A DNA stretch of 64,000 nt from Sisyra terminalis (GCA_958496175.1 OY292277.1:42915050-42979049); one strand, 5' to 3'. Shown: positions 11,059 through 23,399, counted from the stretch's first letter. A program made the numbers and translations. Notes: a model not told the origin generated them from the letters alone.

Positions 11059-11318
11059 CAGCCCTGGTCAACCCGCGGCCCGCGGTCATGTATGAAGAAA
11101 TATTTTTTTTATAAAATTGGGTACTTCAGAATGTCTTTAAAATAACAATAAAGTTATGAAAATCTATATTTTTTTTTATTTACACCAAATGCTCAAATTA
11201 TTAGTAAAACACTAATAAAAAAATGAAATTATTTTTGTATGATGTCTATATGTGCGGCCCTTAGAAAATTTTAGGTCGTCAATGCGGCCCGGGGTGCAAT
11301 TTGAGTTGGCCAGGGCTG
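11059..11318. mobile_element. hAT-type MITE, 260 bp
   Basis: Terminal CAGCCCTGGTCAACCC is matched by GTTGGCCAGGGCTG at the other end, with a perfect 8-bp duplication TTGTAGAT on both sides (11051-11058, 11319-11326). GCGGCCCG blocks recur inside, as they do in the MITE at 51868-52093. No coding sequence. Confidence 0.88.
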
Positions 11319-12706
11319 TTGTAGATGATAGTTAATAATGATAAACACCTAAAGCAAGTGAAATCCTTAGTGAAACTTTGTACTACGAAAAATCTATAGG
11401 TCAAACCTATATTAATAGGTACTTTCTTCAGTTATTGATTAGTAATTAACTCTTCAATAAAAATAACAAATTTTACCAAAATAATTTAAATCTGTTGAAG
11501 AAAATTAATTGAAGATAATGTTTTATAATTATTTTAATAGATTAATACTCTTTTTTTTTGTTTTAAATTTTAATCAAAACTTAGAATGAAAACACTAAAC
11601 TGTTTCGTAAAACTTTTACTACCTTTTTCTCATGTACGAAAATTAAGCGTGTAATGAGAAAAGCTTCAAAATGTCAAACGCAAAGCGGCTCAAAGTTGAG
11701 CTTTTCAATTTTCATTTCTAAGATTTTTGTTGAATGAGTTCTACTTTTAGTTGAAAACATATTAGGTATCATTAAGCTCAAAGTGTCCTTTTTACAACAA
11801 AAAGCTCGATTGTAATTTTTGCTTATTACATTAAAGCTTTCCATTAGGTCAATAGTTAAAAAATAGTTTATGATTTCATTTTCAAAAAAATACTCTTAAT
11901 AGTTGGTTCCAGTATATATGATAAGTATTAACATTCATGATAGGGGGCTTAATAAAGCTTTTGCTAATAGAGATTATGATAGAGAAACTACAAAAGGTAA
12001 GTGGAAAATATTAATATTTTTCAGTAGAATGGAATAACTTAAAAAAATGTGTTAGAGCTTTTATTTTTTTTAAAAGTTATTTATCAAACAATGTTTTTTG
12101 TTTCTTAACACTAGCAATGACCTCTTGAGGTTATATTATACCAGTGATCCTCAACTAGTTTTCCTGTTTAAGATCACTGAATAAAATTTAATTCTACAAA
12201 TTCCATCTTAAAAGCCATACACTAGCGCTACGAATGCTTAAAAAAATATTTTTTTCTACCTAATCATATTATTGATTATTGTTATGAGCTTAAATGTATT
12301 TAAAAATTGGCAGAATAAGAATTTAATCTTTCTACAAAATATATTAACACGGTTATTGGGTAAGTTTTCGAAATATGTTAACAAAAATCAAGGAAAGGTA
12401 AAGAAGAATTTTTTTACCTTTCATAAAATTTATATTATCCCCCATTTCTTTTGCCAATAAAAGTTTTAACATATAGCTTACATAATACTTGAATATCCCC
12501 TTAATAAAATTGCTAAAATTGTCACATAAGTTTGACATTTCACCCTCATTTTTCGATGATACATCTGCATTGTTTTTGTAACTAAAATATTTGTTAAATT
12601 GGCCAAAATAGTTGGATTTGATTTTAAATCACTTTTGGATACACATTTGAACAAAAATCAATAAAGCTCATGACAAATCATATTTTTGTCATTCTACAGT
12701 AAACTA
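11319..12706. other. AT-rich intergenic stretch
   Basis: No gene seen. AGCTTT/AAAGCT motifs are frequent between 11660 and 12070. A CAGTGATCCTCAAC...GATCACTG pair at 12142-12179 looks like a collapsed hAT MITE remnant. Confidence 0.4.
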
Positions 12707-12877
12707 CAGTAAGCTCCCGATTATCCAGGCTAATATATAGAAGAGGCAGCACGGATTATCGAAAAACACGGATAATTCGAACAACTTATAATTATTTGTT
12801 TCTAAAATACATACTATATTGTGGTATTATTTGTATATTATAATTTACCTAATTTATCAATGTAACATATAAACATA

Positions 12878-13100
12878 AATTTGGACAAAAGTTCAAACAA
12901 ATTTATTTTTGATGGTTTTCCCAGATACGTATTTCGATTGCCAAGCAATTCTCAGTGGTGATCAAGTAGTTTAGGATCGCTTCGTAGCTCCGGAATACTA
13001 CTTGATGACCACTGAGGAAGCTTGTTTGGCAATTGAAATACATATCTGGGCAATACGTCAAAAATACACTTGGTTGAACTTTTGTTCAAATGTCTATGGC
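12878..13100. mobile_element. palindromic hammerhead-bearing element H2
   Basis: Inverted arms of about 90 bp (12882-12970 and 12997-13097) enclose a short spacer. Each arm carries one hammerhead-like motif, at 12921-12958 on the minus strand and 13009-13049 on the plus strand. No convincing target duplication was found; TAACATA occurs near both sides but is short. Confidence 0.6.
13009..13049 (+). ncRNA. hammerhead-like ribozyme motif, H2 (right arm)
   Basis: Stem I CCA/TGG, core CTGAGGA at 13012-13018, and GAAA at 13035-13038. Stem III is ATACATAT here but the perfect palindrome ATACGTAT in the left arm, and the cleavage triplet is AUC. Stem II is degraded in this arm but clear in the left arm (ATTGC/GCAAT, loop TTG). 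The left arm in turn lacks the conserved G of the core (CTGAGAA). Each arm is damaged at a different place, so an intact ancestor is likely. Confidence 0.45.
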
Positions 13101-13231
13101 AGAATTGTTTTAACATACTTATTTATTAAGAAAATCTATGATTTTACCACTAAGATTTAAAAAACCATGCATGGATAATCCACAAACTGGATAATCCGTA
13201 CACGGATAATTCACAGTTCACTGTATATATG

Positions 13232-13910
13232 AGGGTGTTTTTTTTTGGGACTATTTTTTTTATGCTCCCATGCCGAAATTTTGTTGGAAATACATAAAAA
13301 AAAAATCCCTGAAAGTTTGAGCTCTTAATATTAATATTAAGTACTCGCTCACAGCGTGTGAAGTTCTCTTACTATAAAATTTTTACGAATTATTGAGTAA
13401 AATTTAAGTAAAAATTTTATAGTAAGAGAAACTCAAGGCTCAATATCTCGAGAAATATTGATCTTAGCAATTTAGTTTTCTGGAACTTTTTTGTAGGAAA
13501 TTAAATTTCCTATAATTTTGACTTTTACATTTTTTCTGTAGGTCTTGTAATTCATGAATTACTGAGAGAAAAACGAGAAATCTATGAAAAATCTAGGTTT
13601 AGTGACCTGTACTACCTCGCCCGTGTAAATTACGATTTTGCCGCAATAGGCACTTTTGTAGAGCATACAATTGTAAAAAAATCCCGACTTTGAGCAAGGC
13701 GATCCCATAAAATGCCGCTGAGCTAAAAATTAAAAAAAAAAATCAAAGTTTACGTGCATTTTAAATGGAAAATATTCACACGCTGTGAGCGAGTACTTAA
13801 TATTAATACTTATTAAGAGCTCAAACTTTCAGGGAATTTTTTTTGAAGTATTTCCAACAAAATTTCGGCATGGGACCATAAAAAAAATAGTCCCAAAAAA
13901 AAAACACCCT
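13232..13910. mobile_element. long-TIR non-autonomous DNA element, ~680 bp
   Basis: Arms of about 130 bp (13232-13358, 13777-13910) begin AGGGTG and end CACCCT, with shared blocks such as GAGCGAGTACTTAATATTAA or its inverse. A second hairpin (TTACTATAAAATTTTTAC and its inverse, 13370-13426) lies just inside. The superfamily is unclear. The terminus resembles the element at 54216-55274, which has TA duplications. It starts 8 bp after the pogo-like MITE ends. Confidence 0.7.
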
Positions 13911-15728
13911 AGTATACATATAATGTAATTTTTGTAATAATATTTTTTGTATTGGTTATAGGAACTAGATCCTGATGGCCAATCTAAAGAATAGAAAAAA
14001 ACTCTTTTATTTGTAAAGTAAAATGAGGAGGGAGTTCAATCTCTTATGATTACAGTAGCACACATTTTTTTTAGCCAATAATATAAACAAAAAAATTATA
14101 TTGAATTTTCGTTATAATTTTTCATGACCTTGTGTAATAATATGTCACAAGTTAATGTGAACTCAGATTATTTTCATCCCCTTTTGTTAACGGTAATTTT
14201 CCTTTCCTTTTTCACATATTTATTGTAAAAGAAAATAACTCACTTATATTTTTATTAAAAAAATTGTTATAGTTTAAAAACTACCACTAAATACAAAAAA
14301 AAAAATCTATCCAAATTTAAGTTAGCAGATAATTGATGACGAAAAAAATAAGTATAATAAAAACACCCCAATACATGTAGGGATGTAATTCATGAAATAA
14401 ACGAACTCATTTATCTAGCTTCTTATTCTTCCTACAATCAATATGAACCCTTTTCCTTGACCTTTCTAATTGGTATAATTTTAAGGAGTACGAAAACATT
14501 CTAGCATATTGTTCACCCTTGATAAAAGCTCTAATAAAAAGTTAACTAGTAACAATTAAGTAGATACTTATTTGAAACCTTTTACAGTAATTTCCGACCC
14601 ACACTTACAATAATAAATCTTCTCTATAATTTAATTTTTTTAAATGGTTTCATAATTCAATTAGAACACATAAACATGTTTTATTAAAACAAATTTTTGT
14701 TTTTCTTTCGGGAAAATTTCGTGGGAGTTAACTCAATAAGGATAAACCTAATAGGATTCTATACAATTTCCTTGGACTTGAGTAAAAATAGTTGCTACAT
14801 TTCTTTTAATTTGATAAGTTTAAAAAAAGATTTTCCATCATTTATTATTTTTCCAACAACTTCATATCTATAAACCTATTATTGGCGTCGTTATAAAACT
14901 AATAAATTGTAATTTACCATCCATTTTCTATATTAAATTCCACACTCGTTGCAAACTTTACCGAAATATAGAGCTTTGATAGCTATTGATGATGATAATA
15001 TGCGCTAACCGCAATGCATTTGATTTCTAGTTGTGGGTGATTGACGATGATATAAGGGCGGATGTCAATTTTACAATCATCGAAAACATTTTATTTGTTC
15101 CTATATTTTATTTCATTTACGTTTTGTTTCGTTCCGCTTTTTTTTTTTTGTTGTTGAACTGCAAATCGGAAATGCTTTTGTCATTTGGGAAATTAAAATA
15201 AATATATTAACCACAGTCAATCAATAAATGCATCAGTAGGTGCATACAGCCGCATTCATCCACTATGCAACAAAACTATAGTACAAAGCTCTGTAACAAA
15301 TTTATTATCTGTCGTTACAAAAAAAGAAATATTTGTATTTGACTATAAACTGCTACAAAAGCGGCTGTTAAGAGGAAATTAATTACTTACTATTGAAAAC
15401 ATATTAATATAATTCATTCAAATCGATATTGCAATCATATTATACGGCGTGTTGAACATTTTATCTTCGAAATCAACAATTATTCGAAACTTTATCCGCG
15501 AGAGCTATAGACGAAGATAATTAATTGCATTTATCTCTAGTTTATATACGACAAGAGCGTGCCAGTTGAATTTATGAAAACATTTCACCAAAGGTATCGA
15601 TAAAATAATGTACAATGTGGCTTTTCAAACTGAATAATTGGACCAACTAAAATGTTTTATTAATTAATTCCTTGATTTCTCTCTATTTTGAATTAGTTAA
15701 TTGCCATCTGAAAAACATTGTATTAACC
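13911..15728. other. AT-rich intergenic stretch
   Basis: No gene or bounded element recognised. Composition becomes slightly less AT-rich after about 15540. Confidence 0.4.
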
Positions 15729-15883
15729 CAAGGTTTATAAAATATACAGGTGGCCTCATGCGCCACGTGACGTATCCAGAAGAAATTCGTGCATATCTTC
15801 AGACTGATTCAAATTTCAAAATTCTTCGTATGACGTCATTTTTTTCTTCTAATGGGGCAACCTGTGTAATTTATAAACCTTGG
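15729..15883. mobile_element. short hAT-like MITE, 155 bp
   Basis: CAAGGTTTATAAAATATACA at the left is answered by an inverted copy ending ATAAACCTTGG at the right. TATTAACC is duplicated perfectly at 15721-15728 and 15884-15891. The 62-codon reading frame 15701-15889 is produced by this insertion and is not a gene. Confidence 0.8.
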
Positions 15884-16052
15884 TATTAACCTCTGTAAAT
15901 CGCTAGTTCACTACAACGGCGAATAGTACAACCACTTGTAAAAATGTTCGTCAATGAAAAGGAAATCTTTGAGGTTTCCACATAGAGATATATAGAATAG
16001 AGCGCCAATGTTCCAAAGTTCAAAGCTTTATATTTGATTCCTCTGTAGGGAT

Positions 16053-16569
16053 TAGGGCCGTCTTAAACTAGGCTGGGTCCTTTGGGCACACAAGGGCCCT
16101 TTTAGAAAGTAAAAAAAGCGAACTATAATAACATTTTTTTACTAAGTATGACCAATACAGTATGATATAATATGCCATTAATGATATTAGAAAGCTTCTG
16201 GTTTTTTGGTTACGATTACGATAACGGTTTCTTTCGGGATTTCTGTTGAGCAAAATCTTCTATTTTATCTTTAAAGTCAATTTTTTGAAGGATATCACTT
16301 TCTACGAACATAATTGACAAATTACTCAGTCGTTCTTGAAACATTGTTGTTCGCAATTCATTTTTTATTCTCTTAAGCTGCGAAAATAACCGCTCTCCAC
16401 TACTAATTGGTAACCATTAGGCAAAGGAATATACTTGTAGCAATTTCTACGTTTGGAAACGTTTCTTCCAATTTATCTGATTTTAGTAGGCTATGTAATA
16501 CTTCGGGGTCCCCTGAGAATGGAGGTCCTGGGCACGGGCCCCGTGTGCCCTTATGGTGAAGACGGTATA
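16053..16569 (-). mobile_element. deleted hAT element with transposase tail
   Basis: Ends AGGGCCGTCTTAA and GGTGAAGACGGTAT are imperfect inverted repeats, followed inward by GC-rich GGGCACACAAGGGCCC and its counterpart GGGCCCCGTGTGCCC. The interior contains only the C-terminal transposase relic on the minus strand. A target duplication was not resolved. Confidence 0.65.
16218..16480 (-). pseudogene. hAT transposase C-terminal dimerisation domain relic
   Basis: The minus strand reads SGERLFSQLKRIKNELRTTM, then FQERLSNLSIMFVESDILQK, and ends in IDFKDKIEDFAQQKSRK. This matches the hAT dimerisation domain seen in many animal hAT and ZMYM-related proteins. Just upstream, IFLCLMVTN continues only after a frameshift near the SGER motif, so the copy is dead. 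The BED finger and catalytic core are missing. Confidence 0.85.
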
Positions 16570-17639
16570 GCGTACCATCTTCTATGAGCGCCTTAATTAG
16601 GGTTTCATCGATTTTCTTTCACTCTTTTTGGGGCAAAATGTGACCAGTCAGATATTTTTTTATGGGAACCATCTCCCATTTTTGTGTAGAAATTAGCATT
16701 TCGTCTCAAAATAATAACCTTAATTTTCAGACTATAAATAGCCCATAAGTATAGTGAGCTCTTGAGACATTGGGTGTTTAATTAACACCAATTAATAAAC
16801 CATTTAATAAACACTGTTTATATTTAAAGGATGTCAAAATGCTACCAAACAACGAAAAATTCAGTAGAATGTTTCTTATATTTTTATTTTTTGGTTATAG
16901 TTGTCTTAAAAGCATGCTTAGTTAATGTCTTGTTTATGATTTAATCATACTAAAAAATTTACATTCATAATTTATGAGCATCAAATCAATAATATTTTGG
17001 TTAATTAAGTTGAAATCAGTCCCAAAAGTTAGTTCACAATTTTCTTTATTTTTTTTTCTTATTTTGTTTAAAATTTTTGGTGAAATTTTCAATATTTTCT
17101 CACACTAATTCCAGCTTTTTAAATATCGACATATTTATTCGCCTCATGGTATGTTATACGACATAACTATTCACGAATTTCAATATTTATGTACTACAAG
17201 AAAGTTTCGTTAATCAGAATAATATTTAAGTTCCCATGAAAGAATTATAACAAATAGTTCAAGATTTGATGGAAAGAAAAGATCAAGAAACCTAAGATTT
17301 TGAAAATGTGGCGCCAAATATAAAAAAAAACAACTTATAAATTTAAATGGATGATAAAGCTTAAATAGTAACCAAACCAAGATCACTGTTCATTCTAGTG
17401 CTATATGAAATGATTTTGTTTGGACTTTTACCAGGTTTAGGTATCATTATTATTTCAGCGGATTTTTGAGAATTTGGCCAGAACAGTAGACGTAATATTG
17501 CGTTGAATATATAAGATAAACAAATATCTCCTTTTCTAGGAGAAAATTACTGTGATTTTTATTAGTTCAACGAAAAATATTAATACAGATCATTTTTTAA
17601 CTTTTAAATACCTTTCCAATGTAAAATATTTTTTTTCAT

Positions 17640-17956
17640 CCCTCGGTTTTTCCGTAGGGGATACATTCCCATATTATTTTTAAGGAATGATAAGTAGGCT
17701 AACGTGTATGGATAACTGTTCCGTTCTTTAGTTAAATCACCAACGCACGCATGTAAGAAAGTTTTTTGGTAATTTTTTCACACATTATTGGAGTTTTTGT
17801 ATGGATCCCTAAGTTTTTTGAAAATTTAATATAGCCCATGTTCACCGGAAACAATGTAGCTTCCCAACAGTGAAAGAATTTTACAAATCGGTCAAGTAGT
17901 TTCGGACCCTATTCAAAGCAAACAAACAATCAAATCTTTCCTCTTTATAATAATAG
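17640..17956 (+). mobile_element. probable non-LTR retrotransposon 3' tail
   Basis: The block ending AAATCGGTCAAGTAGTTTCG, then a CAAACAAACAATCAAATCTT run and CTTTATAATAATAGATT, is the kind of 3' end seen on many insect non-LTR elements. No coding sequence remains. Clade is not assigned. Confidence 0.45.
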
Positions 17957-18559
17957 ATTATCTCCGATTTTATCTCCATAACATCCTTAATAAGTTTATA
18001 TTTTAAAATATAAACTCTCAAATAAAATCTTTAAGTGAAATAATGGTTTACTTATTCCGCAACCTAATACTTGGAGGTAAAGATGCCAACATTGTACTTG
18101 GACTAAACTATAAAGCCTCTTTCCACTAGTCCAGTTGCACCACTGATGACAGGTAACAGGTTAAGGGTGAATGGAGGGTGATTTGACACTCTTGGGGAAG
18201 ATAATTCACCTGATAAATAGAACGGACGTAGCAATTAATAAATAATTGGTTGCATTGAAGTCCGTTGACTAACAAGATCAGTTGCTATCGCTATTAATTT
18301 TGCTAGAAAGTTTTAGTAAAATATGATTTTGCCGAAAGTAATCTTAACAGAAGAATTTAGGAGAAAAACATAAAATTTAGATTTTTTTGTCATTGGACTT
18401 TTTAGTGATTAGGTAAATTCACTTGTTGATCACGTTTGATTGACTTAACTGGAGCTGTAGGGGGTTGAAAAAAGAATGCTTTTCGTTACCAATTCTTGCG
18501 TTATTTCTACTGTATTGTTGCATATAAACTAGTTTCGGATAAAAAGTATCTTTCTCGTT

Positions 18560-19990
18560 TCTGCCCTTATATTCACCACCTGTGTCAATTCAATTTGATG
18601 GCAATATTGTGTGGGTGACGCAGCTTCTCAACATTCAACTTCATTCATGTCACGGCAGCCCAACTAGGACCTGATGACGTGTTTCATGAAACACGTTCGA
18701 CCCTCGCCGATTCGATGTCAATGTAACTGTATTATGTGTCGGTGACACAATAAGGTAGACAACGGGTGGTGTCAATTTGAACCTGTAATAAGGTTGCGCA
18801 TCCCCTCACAAACGTTCTCCCTTTAAACCGTATACGAGCCAGTGATCAGCGATCATTTTCCAATATTTATTACCTCTGTATAGCTCCTTGTTGGAACAGA
18901 GGAAAATATTTCCGTAGAGCTTTAACAATGCCCAGAAAAATTCGAGGATGTGTATGAAAATGTGGGTATTGTTGAAAATCGAAGATCCATCGTGTAATAA
19001 AGGTGTCGAGTACACTATTCGGAGTAGTCAACAAAGTGAGGGTAGTTATTGAATTACCACCAGTCGTTTGCTGACAAGACTCCCTTAGATCAGCACACGT
19101 GTTACCGACGCCACCATCCTCATCATCTCGTAGTACGAGTCTGAGGTATCTTCCACATCCCCACAAGACTCTAAACTCACTAAAACTAAAACTCACCCCT
19201 CTATCTGCATATATTTCACTATTTTCTCGTTTATTTGTTTGTTTTTCCGCGGCGTTTTCTAATAATAAAAGTAGATCCAGCTGTGATTGCATTCTTCCTC
19301 GGTATGCGTAAAATAAATTGTTAAAATAATTTCGAGGGCAGTGGAGGGCGCGGTCTAATCAAGAAATTGAAGTTTCAATAAAAGCTATCATTAATTCCGG
19401 GGGGTGTAGGTTTTTTTTCGTAGGGTTTGCATATAGGGTGGACAACCCCTGGTCTAGGGCACAATTCTAGAGTGGCACAATGTAGATGTGAATTTGCAGT
19501 AAACGGATTTGATGCAATCGTGAGCAGGGTTGAATTGATCGGTTGTGTTGAATTTCAAGACCGACTCGCCATGCAGTGTTACGTAATTTGAACAAATGAT
19601 CATCAACGACTAAGCAAATTCGATTTAGCAAATGTTAACAAAGTCCTCCTTCGTTTGGGTGCTATTCATTCGTTCTCGTTTCGTCGTGGAAGACAAGGTT
19701 TAATGAAATTGGAGTTTTTTTTTTTTGCGTTTCAAGTTTTATACTACCGTGTAATACGGCAATTATAAAACGCAAAAATGGGAACGTTGCTCGGTTTTTT
19801 CTAATTGGATTGATTTTGAGGTATTGTAAGGAGAATGATGGTCGGGGGTGGTAACAACACCCTCTGCCGCTATGGCGACCTTACACCTGTTTGCACATTC
19901 ACCACGACAACACATTCACTTTCGTCTGCTCCTTATTTATGGAGGCGAAGCTTAACATTATCGATCAATCAATTTGGAAAAGTACAAGCG
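18560..19990. other. repeat-poor island, candidate cis-regulatory DNA
   Basis: Less AT-rich than its surroundings, with no recognisable transposon. Overlapping opposite-strand frames (18870-19292 minus, 19099-19311 plus) have no known protein features and I do not call them. A perfect 20-base palindrome lies at 18677-18696. Regulatory function for the RUNX gene about 9 kb upstream is inference. Confidence 0.4.
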
Positions 19991-21769
19991 ACAACATAAA
20001 AATTAACTCTTGAAAGAATTTCAATCAAATTCACCTGATGAAAAAATTTTCACTATAGATATACGAAACTTCTGTACGAAAGTATGGGGGCGACTGGATA
20101 AAAATCTGTTAAGGGAAGTGTAACCAAGTACGTTGTTGTTGTTGTTATAAAAGACTTCATTAAAAGTTTGAAAGTTATTTTTAGGGAAGAGTTTTCTCAA
20201 CATCATATAAAAACGTAAGTGTAAAAAAGCTCTGCTACTTTCGTGCTAATGATCCAAAGCAGCTATTTATAATCTTTCCATTTTCCTTTAAATAAATAAT
20301 CACCATTTATATCTACTGAAATTTATATACAAAAGAAACTAGACTTAACATTTTAAAAATTCCTATCAATTATTCCTCAGAAAAAAAAAGTTTTCTTTTA
20401 AAGAAAGCTCCTATCAATCTATCTTATAGTTTGGACTTGGTTCCTTCCGATTGTCTTTTATTTAGCCCATGGCAAGCCCTCTTGAACGCGTAAAATTAAC
20501 TAATTTCAAAAGATGCTAGTGAAAATTAGGTGTTTTAGATTTTCACAAGCCTGGAAAAGTTGGTTTAAAAAATCGCACAAATAGGAATTGCCTTTGCCTT
20601 TATATTGGGAAAAACAAAATAACTATGAAAACAGTAACAGATTTATGATTGCATCCAAAAGTATTCCGGATCTTCGTTCGTAAAAAATATAACATATTTG
20701 ATAAAACTTGTCCGTTATTTCATGTTTTATATTCCTATATCCACAATTCATTGATTTAAGACACTATATTGAAGCTATTGTCTGACCAAAACTTGTTTTT
20801 ACGGCCGAAATCGGGGACCCGAACCCAACCAATTTTTCTGTATAGAAAATGGTACTACTGGACCTCTCACTACGAGCGCTGGCATCGTTTTATCTTCCGT
20901 TGGGAGGGAAAACGAATCGATACGAAAAGTAAGAGCAAGATAATTATATTTTAGTTAGTGATATTTAAAAAAACATTATTTAAAGTTATTTTAATAACTA
21001 TAAAGTTATTTTAAGTGTATCGAAGTGAAAACTTCGTCAGCATCGTTGTTATTTAAAATTTAATGAAACGAAAAAGCGCCAGTAAAAAAAGATAAACCTA
21101 TTCGGCCATTAAAACCAGTTTCAGTAGGACACTAATTGAACCTTATACATTTTATTTTGCATCCAAATTAAGATCAGTATTTCCATTGATGAAGCTTTTA
21201 AGGGGTTATATAGACAAATTAAGGGTGTTAACAGTGAAAATGTTTTGAGTGTGTGAGTTTTACGGAGTATTTTGTTGGAAATGTTTTATGTCCATCAAGT
21301 TAGCACTACACTTTAAATCACGGGTGGCCAACTCCAAATGATATAACGGGCCATTTCGGAAATGCATCCTAAATCCGCGGGCCACCATTAAAGTTATGTA
21401 TCTCAAATTCTCCAAACTACATATAGATACAATGTTAACATTTTTATTTGTGGATCGTTTTATCTATTTCTTGCGTCAGTAACATATTTGAGACTGCAAA
21501 AAACAGCATTTTTAATGGTCAATACAGTAGCCACTAGCTGTCAATACGTCATTACTACGATCGTGTAGGGATTTTTAGAGGTATAGTAAATTTTCACAAA
21601 TCTTAATTGAAAAATGTATATCTTAAAGGTAAGCTATAATAGGTACAGCAAGGGATGCTGCAAGTTGTGGGATTTTTAATGTTCCAAGAACATATGTTTA
21701 AATCCAAGTTATTTATTTACAGCCATTATATATAGACATTAGGCATTATATTGGCATTTGGAAAAAAAT
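19991..21769. other. AT-rich intergenic stretch
   Basis: No gene seen. At 21320-21380 a sequence with GGGTGGCCAACTCC and CGCGGGCCACC resembles one end of the GCGGCCC-containing hAT MITEs (11059-11318, 51868-52093), but no partner end or duplication was found. Confidence 0.4.
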
Positions 21770-22914
21770 AACTACGGAATATTTTAGTGTTTTTTTTATG
21801 GTTCAAAAGTTCTGAAAAAAAAAATGTCGCTTGCATATTTTCCACGAAAACCTTATATAGTGCTAACTTGACCTTTTGTACAAATCTTAAAATTTCGAAA
21901 AAAAAATTATGTCATTAAGTAATGTTTTTTTGTCGTTTAAGAGTTCCGAAAGAAATATTTTTATAGCTTGCATATTTTCCTAGAAATAGCTATCTGAAGA
22001 AAAAGCTCAATATGGGTCATTGTCCAAATCGAGATCATAATCCAAATGAAGCTTTTTCTTCAAATGGCTTTTTCCTGGAAAATATGTGTTAATATATGAT
22101 ATTAAGGTTTTTGTCATTCAGAACTCTTGACCGACAAAGAACACCAATTAGTGGTGAAATAAAAATTTTGAAATTTCAATAGTTGTGAAATGTCAAAAAA
22201 GAGCTTTTTATTTGTAATACCTTTTTCCGGGAAAATATACAAATGACAAAATTTTTTGTTTTAAAATTCCCGAGCGACAAAAAAACACCCATTAATGGCG
22301 CAAAGAAAAACGGATTTTCAATATTTGGAAAAACACCCAAATTGAGCTTTTTCTTCAAATGGCTTTTTCTGGGAAAATATGCAAGCTTTGGAAATTTTTC
22401 TTTTGAAACTCTTGATGACAAAAAAATACCACTTAATGGCGTAAAATATTCATTATTTGGAAAATCACCCAAGTTGAGCTATTTCTCCAAACGGCTTTTT
22501 CTGGGAAATATGTAAGCTATGAAATTTTTTTTTTGAAACTCTTAAATGACAAAACAACACCAATTAATGGCATAATTTTTTTTGAAATTTTAATATTTAT
22601 AGAAAAGCTCTAAACGTCTAGTTATTACTGCATTGGGCTTTCTTGGAAAATATGCGACCGACAATTGTTTTTCCAGAACTCCTGAACCACAAAAACACAA
22701 AAATAATTCCATAGTTATTATTTCCAAATTCCAAAAGTGTAGTGCTAACTTAAATAAGAAGACAATTCAGGTTTTTTTTAAATTTTAATATACATGGAAA
22801 AGCTCTAAACTTCTAGTTAACACTACATTGTGTTTTCCTTGAAAATATGCCACCGACAATTGTTTTTTCAGAACTCCTGAACGACAAAAAATTCCAAAAG
22901 TGTAGTGCTAACTT
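21770..22914. repeat. degenerate tandem array, period about 135-150 bp
   Basis: A block of AGCTTTTTCTTCAAATGGCT type followed by GGAAAATATG recurs near 22050, 22201, 22341 and 22476, with relatives on both sides. From about 22605 a longer unit (~190 bp) containing CAATTGTTTTTCCAGAACTC repeats twice. The second of these ends in the retroelement target sequence TGTAGTGCTAACTT. Reading frames at 22243-22515 and 22176-22472 are by-products of the repeat. Confidence 0.85.
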
Positions 22915-23216
22915 AAATAAAAAGACAATTCAGGTTGCTTAAGATCGTTTTTTTTTAAACATTGATAAGTATTTTAATTACTTCCGAATCACAATAAATT
23001 AATGGATAATAATATATATAAGTCTTTGAGATTCAATTAAAAAATTATTTAATTACAACGCGTTTCAACAGTTTTTGACTGTCATCATCAGGTAATAATA
23101 GTAATAATCAAGTTTTTTTTATTTAATGTTTTTTAATATTCAAATTAGCTACGTTTCGTTACCTAAATTGTCTTCTTATTTAATAAAAGCTGAGATCTGT
23201 ATTTTGTCATCTACTA
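22915..23216 (-). mobile_element. hammerhead-bearing retroelement H3
   Basis: Flanked by a perfect 14-bp direct repeat TGTAGTGCTAACTT (22901-22914, 23217-23230). The outer parts, AAAGACAATTCAGGTTGC at the left and AATTGTCTTCTTATTTAATA plus AAAGCTGAGATCTG at the right, match the elements at 34396-34670 and 51509-51834. The centre carries a different hammerhead-like motif on the minus strand. Confidence 0.7.
23052..23096 (-). ncRNA. hammerhead-like ribozyme motif, H3
   Basis: Read on the minus strand: stem I ATTAC/GTAAT (5 bp), CTGATGA, one extra T, stem II GACAG/CTGTT with a 7-base loop and one G-U pair, GAAA, then the self-complementary ACGCGT and the triplet GUU. All positions usually invariant in the hammerhead core are present. 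Confidence 0.55.
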
Positions 23217-23230
23217 TGTAGTGCTAACTT

Positions 23231-23399
23231 GATTTACTACTACGTAAGAAGAAATGGTAAAAATACTCAAATTTTAACAACTTGTAATTCCAATTTTCTG
23301 AATATCATTTTTCCTATTAATCAATTTTCCATTAATTGACTTTAAAGGGTTGTTATTCTCTTGGCCATAAATGTCCAAAACGAATTAAATTAGCTACGC
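23231..23399. other. short AT-rich spacer
   Basis: No feature seen between the H3 element and the following island. Confidence 0.4.

Larger units (their letters stand above)
12707..13223. mobile_element. pogo/Tigger-like MITE carrying a nested palindrome
   Basis: Left end CAGTAAGCTCCCGATTATCC and inverted right end CAGTGAACTGTGAATTATCC are bordered by TA (12705-12706, 13224-13225). Sub-terminal GGATAATCC-type repeats are typical of pogo-related MITEs. The hammerhead palindrome at 12878-13100 sits inside it and probably inserted later. Confidence 0.65.

Noticed and set aside
15701..15889. 62-codon frame with plausible protein-like composition
   Set aside because: It coincides almost exactly with a 155-bp MITE that has a perfect 8-bp target duplication, so it is an accidental frame.
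18671..18702. CTGATGA followed by a hairpin, possible eighth hammerhead
   Set aside because: The hairpin is followed by TTCGA instead of GAAA and no stem I is formed. Kept only as a palindrome.
20036..20075. CTGATGA ... GAAAC spacing like the hammerhead family
   Set aside because: No stem II can form between the two blocks and the flanks do not pair.
22243..22515. 90-codon frame with internal amino-acid repeats
   Set aside because: It lies in the ~140-bp-period tandem array, which has indels in other units; the peptide repeats mirror the DNA repeats.
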